From Gammaproteobacteria bacterium (GTDB lineage Bacteria; Pseudomonadota; Gammaproteobacteria; UBA6429; Thiohalophilaceae): DNA of 5,126 nt. The position numbers were made by a program, and so were the translations under genes. Where the stretch lies: assembly GCA_003233255.1 (NCBI GenBank), contig QILH01000210.1, positions 1-5,126 of the forward strand, given 5' to 3'. Positions 1 to 5,126 of the stretch are shown in pieces. The notes under the pieces were generated by a model that saw only the letters and a list, made by a program, of their open reading frames with translations, made no database searches and was not told the DNA's origin. Each line of letters starts with the position of its first letter. The stretch's first letter is position 1.

Positions 1-1650
1 AAAAAGAAACCGATCACGTTCGCCGACTGTTAAGTTATTGGCATTTTTGCGTATACGCACCATTAATGCCTTGCGTCCGATCTGGGTTCCACCGGCCGTG
101 TCCTGATGGGCTTCAATAATGGCATCCTTGTCATTAATACTTGGTGTACCAAATTCACCTGCAATCGCAAACTGAACCCAGCTTCCATCGGCGGGCAAGG
201 TCAAGGCCAGGTTAGCGGCTGTGGCCGTCGTATTCACCGGCCACGGACTTTGATTAGCGGCAAAACGAATATTGCCACCAATGTTCGGCGCATCATTCGT
301 TAAGACTACATTAACATCAGAACCCATTGGTGTTGCCAGGCGTGCCAGAGCAAAAGTCGGTGCCCAGGTAATATAGTCATCGGTTGGATTATCGATAAGG
401 CTGATCGCCGCGGTTGTTTCATTAATCCGTATTTCCACCTCCGGTGATGCCATGCGCAAGGTGACGGGTTTACAGGGTGCATAGGGCGAAGGTGGCCATA
501 ATGAATCTCCAGATGGAATAGCTGTTCCTGTATTCACAACGTTATTTACCGTCGGCGTGCCAGCGGGATCTTCTACGACCATATTACTTAATACTTCATC
601 ACTGGCATTTAACATTTCCAGTAATACATTTGTATTGGCCGGTAAACGATATGCGGCATTTAACGCATCATTCATTACAAAGGTGGGAACCTGTCCAAAG
701 GGTGTGCCTCCTGAGTGGTATCGAATGCGAAGTTTGTTGCCTGTTGGCAAAGAGGCATCCACCGTAATCGCCAGGCACGCCGCATTGTCAAACTTGGCTA
801 TATCGGTATTGATAGTTGATAAATGATTAACTGTACCCGTATATGAATTTGTACTGGCGTCAAAACTCGCTTGTCCTGCTTTTTTCCAATAACCATCGTT
901 TACATCGTAGTACCAGAATGGGGGCGATGGTGCTTTATCAACATGCGCACTCATCGTCGGGAGCACAGGTAAGGCTAACTGACCTGATACACCGTTCTTT
1001 AATTGATACTTTACCTTCGATACCGGATCAGTAAACTCAATATACACAGCCCCATACGAAACAAGGAAACCTTCTCGTCCGTCATCTGAACGAACCGCCC
1101 AATCACCTGGCCCTTCACCATTCGTTAAATCCAATGTTGCAATGGCTGCACGTAATGAGCCGGTTGGGGGATTGCCCTGTGGATCAACAAGGGCATTGGC
1201 CGGCAAACTAAACGTTGCACCTTGCAGCCCTCTGCGATCTAATTCTGGTCGAGTATCCGTTATGCTTACGGGTGTGGTGGGGTCAATCTCAAATATTTGC
1301 GCCTTGACCAAAGTCCAAACCTTAGCGCTTAAGGCTTGACGTGTAACATGTACAAAATCTGCATAATCCGTATGTGTGATCGATAAAATATAGGTTTCTT
1401 CTGCGGCTAATTTCAGCCTGAAACTACCGTCATTTATAGTCCTGACTTTTTCTCCATTCACTAAAACCTGTGCATTGGAAACAGGTTGGCCTATCTGGGT
1501 AACCACCCAACCAGAGAATTCAACCTGTTTAGGCCATAAGTAATCACAGCCTGTCAATGTGAGTAGAAAAAATAGACCCACAAAATTTCGTGTATTCTTA
1601 TAACGTACCAACAAGCATCGAAAAGTATTAAAACGATATTGTTGAAGCAT
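1..1650 (-). CDS. large multidomain lipoprotein with carboxypeptidase-regulatory-like domain, 3' end outside window
   Basis: The minus-strand frame from ATG 1650 is open for 550 codons to base 1 with no stop, so the C-terminus lies beyond the left edge. The start is set by GGAGGC just upstream. Residues 1-35 are a lipoprotein signal: a long basic n-region with a hydrophobic core (about 23-33) and a lipobox LTGC with Cys35 as the lipidation site. Asp36 after the Cys would favour inner-membrane retention under the E. coli Lol rule, which may not hold here. Residues about 43-105 resemble a carboxypeptidase regulatory-like beta sandwich. Residues about 115-290 resemble the CILP/FAM171 extracellular module, including WYYDVNDGYW (246-255) and NHLSTINTD around His276. 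The rest is beta-rich. The last residues, VRIRKNANNLTVGERDRF (531-548), resemble the opening helix of tyrosinase-family domains. Substrate and role are unknown. Confidence 0.88.
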   Translation of the reverse strand, partial: MLQQYRFNTFRCLLVRYKNTRNFVGLFFLLTLTGCDYLWPKQVEFSGWVVTQIGQPVSNAQVLVNGEKVRTINDGSFRLKLAAEETYILSITHTDYADFVHVTRQALSAKVWTLVKAQIFEIDPTTPVSITDTRPELDRRGLQGATFSLPANALVDPQGNPPTGSLRAAIATLDLTNGEGPGDWAVRSDDGREGFLVSYGAVYIEFTDPVSKVKYQLKNGVSGQLALPVLPTMSAHVDKAPSPPFWYYDVNDGYWKKAGQASFDASTNSYTGTVNHLSTINTDIAKFDNAACLAITVDASLPTGNKLRIRYHSGGTPFGQVPTFVMNDALNAAYRLPANTNVLLEMLNASDEVLSNMVVEDPAGTPTVNNVVNTGTAIPSGDSLWPPSPYAPCKPVTLRMASPEVEIRINETTAAISLIDNPTDDYITWAPTFALARLATPMGSDVNVVLTNDAPNIGGNIRFAANQSPWPVNTTATAANLALTLPADGSWVQFAIAGEFGTPSINDKDAIIEAHQDTAGGTQIGRKALMVRIRKNANNLTVGERDRFLF

Positions 1651-1655
1651 AACCC

Positions 1656-1661
1656 GCCTCC
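1656..1661 (-). promoter_or_regulatory. strong ribosome binding site of the lipoprotein gene
   Basis: GGAGGC on the minus strand, 5 nt before the ATG at 1650. It is the strongest Shine-Dalgarno in the window and fixes the start of the long frame that runs off the left edge. Confidence 0.8.
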
Positions 1662-1698
1662 AGTTTGTTAAATCTAGATCCTGCCGACTCTAATACCA

Positions 1699-1727
1699 AT
1701 ATCATCAGTAACAATATTGAATTACAA
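1699..1727 (-). promoter_or_regulatory. candidate sigma-70 promoter for the lipoprotein gene
   Basis: On the minus strand TTGTAA (1727-1722) and TGATAT (1704-1699) are separated by 17 bp, each resembling the -35 and -10 consensus. Transcription would start near 1692, giving a leader of about 40 nt before the ATG at 1650. The match is moderate and the region is AT-rich, so other starts are possible. Confidence 0.35.
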
Positions 1728-1793
1728 ATTATTAGCATACAGCCACTAAACAAAATAATATCAATAGATGATAGACCAGATATTAGAAAATAT

Positions 1794-1817
1794 TTTTCTT
1801 GAATATATTGAAGAAAA
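1794..1817. repeat. 24-bp AT-rich near-palindrome
   Basis: TTTTCTT-G-AATATATT-G-AAGAAAA equals its own reverse complement at 22 of 24 positions; only the two symmetric G positions break it. The left arm is also shared with a smaller inverted repeat, AGAAAA-TAT-TTTTCT, at 1785-1799. It could be a binding site for a dimeric regulator or a cruciform-prone element. AT-richness raises the chance of coincidence. Confidence 0.45.
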
Positions 1818-1833
1818 GAATACTAGATAGCTC

Positions 1834-1850
1834 TTACCTGAACCAGGTAA
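1834..1850. repeat. perfect 7-bp inverted repeat (hairpin)
   Basis: TTACCTG-AAC-CAGGTAA is a perfect inverted repeat with a 3-base loop. In minus-strand RNA it extends by one G-U and one U-A pair to a 9-bp stem. No T-run follows on either strand, so it does not look like an intrinsic terminator. It could be an operator or an RNA stem in a leader. Confidence 0.5.
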
Positions 1851-1873
1851 AACACTTACACCAGACTTACAGA

Positions 1874-1887
1874 TTGAGCGGAATCAA
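1874..1887. promoter_or_regulatory. candidate FNR/Anr box
   Basis: TTGAG-CGGA-ATCAA matches the FNR/Anr consensus TTGAT-N4-ATCAA at 9 of the 10 defined bases, and the dyad extends one base further on each side (A...T). FNR-type regulators act under low oxygen, which fits a cco neighbourhood. The centre is about 230 bp upstream of the lipoprotein start, far for direct activation. No good -10 lies at the class II distance on the minus strand; on the plus strand TTATAT/TATATC (1909-1915) does. Confidence 0.35.
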
Positions 1888-2061
1888 TCGAAATACAGAA
1901 CATAGGAATTATATCTGGACTAACCCTTTAGTTTCGTAATGTGATCGACCTAAACTAAGCCAAATCACACATGATAAAACCATTAAAAATTACAACCATA
2001 CGCATGGCAACAATAATTAACCCGTCATCATGAGTAGATGATCAGATCAACCAACATTTTT

Positions 2062-2781
2062 TTAGTCTTTTGAGGCCGATAAATCTACGACATCACCAGG
2101 ATCATCTGGTTTGGTATCGTCTGGAATCCCCTCATCCACATCTTGCTCATCGTTCTTAACTATGTTGTTATCAATCTTTTGCTTGAGCATTGTCAGTTCG
2201 TTTTCGATGTGCTTGACACCCTCTTTTTTGGCACCACCGCCTGAATACATTTGAGTATATTCTTTAAGCATGTTTTCCATTGATAACATTGCTTCATCCA
2301 GATCTTTTTGCACCTTGTCTCTTTCCGCAATAACTTGCTTAATAGTAGAACGGAGCTGAGCCTCAGCCTTTGGATTATCGCCCCGTTCAATAATTTCCAC
2401 ATTCTCTGCTGATACGATTAATTTTCGATAAGAACCGGCCATATTTTCAACGTCTTTTTGCAAGCTACCCAAACTATCACGATCATGACCCAGGAAAAGT
2501 TTTAACGCACGGCTATAAATTTGATTTTCACAGATTAACATCGCTGCTGCCGTTTTTTCAGCGATATTTTCATCCATCTCATGGACTTTTTTAAGTACGT
2601 CAGCTAACTCATCCTTGCGACCGCCTTCATTACCTTTTAATTTACCAACAAACTGTTTGGCCAGAGCATTATCCTTATTTTTACGTACGACTAGATAAAC
2701 CAGCGCGACGATAGCAATAACAAAAAGTACAGCTCCTAGTTGGGAGAAAACGACTAGTAAGCCGGTGAAATATTCACTCAT
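2062..2781 (-). CDS. single-pass inner-membrane protein with cytoplasmic coiled coil, unknown function
   Basis: A 239-residue protein from ATG 2781. An N-terminal helix (about residues 7-32) is followed by VVRKNK, which by the positive-inside rule puts the rest in the cytoplasm. The body is charged and helical, with likely coiled coils at about 105-178 and 186-208, a GGGAKK break at 181-186, and an acidic Asp/Pro-rich tail (about 210-233). The start at 2781 overlaps the VWA stop (ATGA) and has a GAAGAAGAG purine run about 8-9 nt upstream. The frame is open to an ATG at 2835, but that would add an Arg-rich segment before the helix and a 58-base overlap with the VWA gene, so I reject it. The family is not recognised. 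Tight coupling to a protein whose C-terminal tail also faces the cytoplasm suggests the two form a complex (inference). Confidence 0.85.
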   Translation of the reverse strand: MSEYFTGLLVVFSQLGAVLFVIAIVALVYLVVRKNKDNALAKQFVGKLKGNEGGRKDELADVLKKVHEMDENIAEKTAAAMLICENQIYSRALKLFLGHDRDSLGSLQKDVENMAGSYRKLIVSAENVEIIERGDNPKAEAQLRSTIKQVIAERDKVQKDLDEAMLSMENMLKEYTQMYSGGGAKKEGVKHIENELTMLKQKIDNNIVKNDEQDVDEGIPDDTKPDDPGDVVDLSASKD

Positions 2782-4574
2782 GTTGTTAACTCTTCTTCTA
2801 CGGCATCTTGTGCCTGAGTCTGACGTTTTTTCCATTTTCTATACGCGAACCAGCCACCACCAATAAGTAATGCATTTATACCCACCACCAGCCCAATTAC
2901 GATAGCCCAGTTAAATTCTTCGGCATCGTCCGCCACAATATCTTTATTTTCGTGTTCAGATTTTTCGTCATGATGTTCTTCTTTCGGCTTTTCTTTTTTA
3001 GTTTTAACAGGTTTCGATTTTTCTCTGGGCGTAATTTTTAATGCCAGTGATTGTGACTTGTCCGTCACCGAAAGTATTTGTTCAAATTCCATCTTTACCG
3101 GCGCATCTGAATAACGGGTTCCCGCTAAGGTAAGCTTGAATTTTTTATTTGCATACTTCTTCGGTACTTCGACCGACCAGGCCAGATCATCGGTTTGTTT
3201 AACCGCAACCGTGGTAGCATCAGGCAGACTTATCTGCATAGAAATGGAATCAGGACGAATTAGCCCAACGTGAGGCGTTATGTCTATGATAAACGGCTTA
3301 TCATCTGCAGACTGACTGATTTTTATGTTCGCAGGGCTATCGTAGACCTGTAATGTGTGTCGAATAGCTCGCTTAAATGTTAGACTCTTCGCTCGAATCG
3401 ATAATTCATAGTCACCCGCAGCTTCGGGTGAATCGAATTTTGCGCTATACACACCATCCGATTTAATAACATCTGGACTACTTCCCGTATCAAGCAATTC
3501 AATGCTATGCACATGATCCTGTTTATCAACTCGTTTCATTTCAAAATTTGTTTTCGAAAGAAGATTTTTGTTGGTAACTATCTTGCCTTCTTCTAATAAT
3601 CTCGCACGCACATTAAATTCATCACCCAGCATGATGGAGTTTGGCAATTTATCCACCTTCATGCGCAAGTTTGTGACAATCATAACTCGATTATCGGGAT
3701 CAATCCTGGCTTCTAATGTCCATTCCCCCGCGGCAGGACCTTTGACGGTTATCAAATCATAGCCAGTATCATGATGCCAATTCACCACCTGAGGATGTTT
3801 CTCCGCAGACCACAGTTGACCATCGGGTAATTTTAATTTGGTTGCCGGTGAGCCTTTGGCCAGAAAAATTAACACCGTAATATCGCTAACATGCTTATCT
3901 ACTGTGAATTTATTTTTTTCAATTGGCAGGGTATCGGGTTTAACCGATTTTTCAAAGATCTTAAAAAAAATACGTTGCAGTTCTTCTGCTTTATCTACCT
4001 GAACAAACGAACCCTTTGTTGATCCTGACAAAGCATTTAATAAGTCTTCGTCCGTATTTTTTGATAATGCGATGGCATGTATCGTCGCATCGGCTGATTC
4101 TAACCTCGGTAAGATCTCATGTAATAATCTGCGTCTTGATTGCGCATTGAGACGCGCATCTTTATCGATATCCACCACACCATCGGTCAATAAAATCAGA
4201 TGTCGATCATAGCGAGGGTCGGGGGACGTCCAGTCCGCAGTAGCTCGTTTAACGGCTGCTTCGATATTAGTAAATAAACCCCGAGAATGTATCTTGTTTG
4301 CCTCAAGCATCGCCTTTTGTTTCCATGTCTTATTAACCTTGCCTAACTTGACTTGCATGTTAACGTAACGACCAAAAGTCCAGATACCGCTTGTGGTGTT
4401 CTCAGGCATGAGGCCAACCAACAATTTAATCGCCGGGCTACGAAGATTATGCGGATCATTTTTCTTCATACTACCCGAGACGTCGATTAACACCCGAACA
4501 TCACTAACGGTCTCAGCTCGAACAGTGAAAGCGATAAAAAGACAAAGCAGTATTACCCACAGACGGGCAAACAT
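2778..4574 (-). CDS. membrane-anchored periplasmic VWA-domain protein with intact MIDAS
   Basis: A 598-residue protein from the chosen ATG at 4574. Residues 1-20 form a signal peptide (MFARLW, hydrophobic core, cleavage after VRA). A VWA domain follows (about 25-215) with all MIDAS residues: DVSGS (D31, S33, S35), T102 in FTNIE and D131 in LLTDG, so it should bind a divalent metal and a ligand. Next is a beta-rich region (about 215-415) that resembles, from memory, the gammaproteobacterial TIGR03503 family. Then come another Ig-like stretch (about 415-515), a Lys/Glu/His-rich linker (about 520-550), one transmembrane helix (about 555-578) and a basic then acidic cytoplasmic tail. The frame is open to an ATG at 4649, which would add 25 residues; I prefer 4574 because it gives a normal signal peptide, though GAGG there abuts the ATG and no start has a good Shine-Dalgarno. 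The stop overlaps the next gene as ATGA. The partner or substrate is unknown. Confidence 0.9.
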   Translation of the reverse strand: MFARLWVILLCLFIAFTVRAETVSDVRVLIDVSGSMKKNDPHNLRSPAIKLLVGLMPENTTSGIWTFGRYVNMQVKLGKVNKTWKQKAMLEANKIHSRGLFTNIEAAVKRATADWTSPDPRYDRHLILLTDGVVDIDKDARLNAQSRRRLLHEILPRLESADATIHAIALSKNTDEDLLNALSGSTKGSFVQVDKAEELQRIFFKIFEKSVKPDTLPIEKNKFTVDKHVSDITVLIFLAKGSPATKLKLPDGQLWSAEKHPQVVNWHHDTGYDLITVKGPAAGEWTLEARIDPDNRVMIVTNLRMKVDKLPNSIMLGDEFNVRARLLEEGKIVTNKNLLSKTNFEMKRVDKQDHVHSIELLDTGSSPDVIKSDGVYSAKFDSPEAAGDYELSIRAKSLTFKRAIRHTLQVYDSPANIKISQSADDKPFIIDITPHVGLIRPDSISMQISLPDATTVAVKQTDDLAWSVEVPKKYANKKFKLTLAGTRYSDAPVKMEFEQILSVTDKSQSLALKITPREKSKPVKTKKEKPKEEHHDEKSEHENKDIVADDAEEFNWAIVIGLVVGINALLIGGGWFAYRKWKKRQTQAQDAVEEELTT

Positions 4575-4652
4575 CCTCGACCCGTGATCTGGGGACAAAC
4601 TCGATATTCCGCACACCACGCTGTGGCGCGTCATTTTCCACAATTTCATATT

Positions 4653-4658
4653 AATATT
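4653..4658 (-). promoter_or_regulatory. candidate -10 element upstream of the VWA gene
   Basis: TAATAT on the minus strand, a good match to the sigma-70 -10 consensus. No convincing -35 hexamer lies 17 nt upstream (AATGCT at that spacing). If used, transcription would start near 4646, downstream of the ATG at 4649, which would favour a later start codon for the VWA protein. The 4659-4769 stretch has no clear terminator, so read-through from the cco operon is equally possible. Confidence 0.2.
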
Positions 4659-4769
4659 AGCGGAAAAAGTCGCAAAAGCATTAGCTTAGCGGCAGTAGTG
4701 GAGAGTTATAAGTAAGCTTATGTGCCTAAATTACCAATTTGGGCAGATGCAGAACCACCTGAGCGAGAA

Positions 4770-4868
4770 TTATGCGATTAAAACCGAAATTAATGAGGCC
4801 ACACTTAACAGGATCAAGAGGACAATAATGGTTAATGGCAGGTTCTGGAATGTGAAGAATCTTTTCAT
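4770..4868 (-). CDS. putative 32-residue single-pass membrane microprotein
   Basis: A short frame, ATG at 4868 to TAA at 4772-4770, starting 38 bases after the ccoS stop. The product has a basic start (MKR), a short polar stretch (FFTFQN) and one long hydrophobic helix (about residues 10-32) running to the C-terminus, rich in Leu, Ile, Val and Ser. A good Shine-Dalgarno, GAGGT at 4882-4878, sits 9 nt before the ATG, better than the one for ccoS itself. This combination argues for a real translated microprotein. I do not recognise the family. Small single-helix subunits such as CcoQ and CcoM accompany cbb3 oxidases, so an oxidase-related role is possible from position, but there is no sequence match I can point to. 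It could also be a cleaved or inert leader. Confidence 0.55.
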   Translation of the reverse strand: MKRFFTFQNLPLTIIVLLILLSVASLISVLIA

Positions 4869-4906
4869 GATATTCGTACCTCAAATCTATATAAGTTAAT
4901 TCTAAT

Positions 4907-5089
4907 TTACTTATCCTTATTCTGCAAGGGGTTATCAACCTGAGTGGGTTCATCGTCATCCATTAAAATCCGATGCGCAGGTCCTTCCAGATCATCAAAC
5001 TGACCACTGCGTACGGCCCACATAAAGGCCCAGATCGCGATGCCCAATAACACCAGGCCCAGCGGTATTAACAGGTACAATATATTCAT
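4907..5089 (-). CDS. ccoS: cbb3-type cytochrome oxidase assembly protein CcoS
   Basis: A 60-residue protein. It has one N-terminal transmembrane helix (about residues 3-26), then the family signature FDDLEGPAHRILMDDDE (about 31-47) and a short polar tail. CcoS is a small inner-membrane factor needed for cofactor maturation and assembly of the high-affinity cbb3 terminal oxidase used at low oxygen; length and motif are typical. The ATG at 5089 is the only possible start: the frame is closed by TAA 21 bases upstream, with no alternative initiation codon between. The start overlaps the stop of the preceding frame (ATGA), so translation is probably coupled to it; the local Shine-Dalgarno (AAGACCG) is weak, which fits coupling. 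Identity is near certain from sequence. Confidence 0.96.
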   Translation of the reverse strand: MNILYLLIPLGLVLLGIAIWAFMWAVRSGQFDDLEGPAHRILMDDDEPTQVDNPLQNKDK

Positions 5090-5126
5090 CGGTCTTGACT
5101 CACCATCACTTTATCTCCTCGGTTTT
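5086..5126 (-). CDS. 3' end of an upstream gene, probably ccoI (copper P-type ATPase), partial
   Basis: Only the last 12 sense codons and the TGA stop (5088-5086) are in the window; the rest lies beyond the right edge. The readable tail is NRGDKVMVSQDR. The stop overlaps the ccoS start as ATGA, the usual sign of translational coupling. In cco assembly operons of Proteobacteria the gene directly before ccoS is normally ccoI, which supplies copper to the cbb3 oxidase, and an Arg-rich ending after the last membrane helix would suit that family. The identification comes from position, since the tail is too short to identify by itself. A GAGGAG Shine-Dalgarno-like sequence (5120-5115) lies inside this tail, too far (25 nt) from the ccoS ATG to serve it directly. 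Confidence 0.45.
   Translation of the reverse strand, partial: NRGDKVMVSQDR

Larger units (their letters stand above)
1651..2061. other. 411-bp AT-rich intergenic region rich in dyad symmetry
   Basis: No coding frame with a credible start and ribosome binding site was found on either strand. No tRNA or rRNA was recognised. No canonical terminator (GC-rich hairpin plus T-run) follows the coiled-coil gene. The stretch contains three separate inverted repeats, listed individually, and a candidate promoter for the lipoprotein gene. Its length and structure suggest regulation of the lipoprotein gene or a small RNA. Confidence 0.6.

Noticed and set aside
557..1339. Several plus-strand frames of 63-89 codons within 557-1339
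   Set aside because: They are antisense shadows of the long minus-strand lipoprotein frame, with no signal peptide, domain or ribosome binding site.
1941..1970. CRP-like half sites TGTGA and TCACA
   Set aside because: The halves are about 19-20 bp apart rather than the required 6 bp, so they do not form a CRP site.
1968..2007. 16-codon minus-strand frame in the intergenic gap
   Set aside because: Too short, with no Shine-Dalgarno and no recognisable leader-peptide features.
2020..2063. Possible intrinsic terminator after the coiled-coil gene
   Set aside because: On the minus strand the TGATCTGATCA and TCATC/GATGA pairings are short and AT-rich and are not followed by a T-run, so it is not a credible terminator for this operon.
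4721..4740. Inverted repeat CCTAAATT-ACC-AATTTGGG as a terminator after the microprotein
   Set aside because: The stem has a mismatch, is AT-rich and lacks a following T-run on the minus strand.
4726..4959. 77-codon minus-strand frame overlapping the end of ccoS
   Set aside because: It overlaps ccoS by about 50 bases and the microprotein in another frame, has no domain-like or membrane pattern, and has no ribosome binding site.

Overview
The window looks like chromosomal DNA of a gammaproteobacterium. The clearest taxonomic clue is a textbook CcoS, with its N-terminal transmembrane helix followed by the FDDLEGPAHRIL core, lying in what appears to be a cbb3 oxidase assembly (cco) operon. The DNA is moderately AT-rich, and every gene I can support is on the minus strand. 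Genus cannot be called from this stretch.

Reading in the direction of transcription (right to left): the right edge (5126-5086) holds the last codons of an upstream gene, probably ccoI (copper-exporting P-type ATPase). It overlaps ccoS (5089-4907) through an ATGA junction. A well-spaced Shine-Dalgarno then precedes an unannotated 32-residue hydrophobic microprotein (4868-4770). After about 120-200 bp comes a secreted, membrane-anchored von Willebrand factor A (VWA) protein with an intact MIDAS metal site (about 4574-2778). It is joined by a second ATGA overlap to a single-pass membrane protein with a cytoplasmic coiled coil (2781-2062). These two look like one translationally coupled inner-membrane module: a periplasmic metal-dependent binding domain plus a cytoplasmic coiled-coil partner.

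Next is a 411-bp AT-rich intergenic stretch (1651-2061). It holds no gene I can support but has three dyad symmetries: a 24-bp AT-rich near-palindrome, a perfect 7-bp hairpin, and a 9/10 match to the FNR/Anr box. A candidate promoter lies close to the next gene.

The left third (1650-1) is one uninterrupted 550-codon minus-strand reading frame that runs off the left edge. It encodes a large lipoprotein: signal peptide with lipobox cysteine, a carboxypeptidase-regulatory-like beta sandwich, then a region resembling the extracellular module of animal CILP/FAM171 proteins. The last visible residues resemble the start of a tyrosinase-type copper domain, which would lie outside the window.

The CcoI/CcoS assignments rest on recognisable sequence (CcoS) or on context (CcoI). 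The roles of the microprotein, the VWA/coiled-coil pair and the lipoprotein are not established. A shared respiratory or copper theme is inference.
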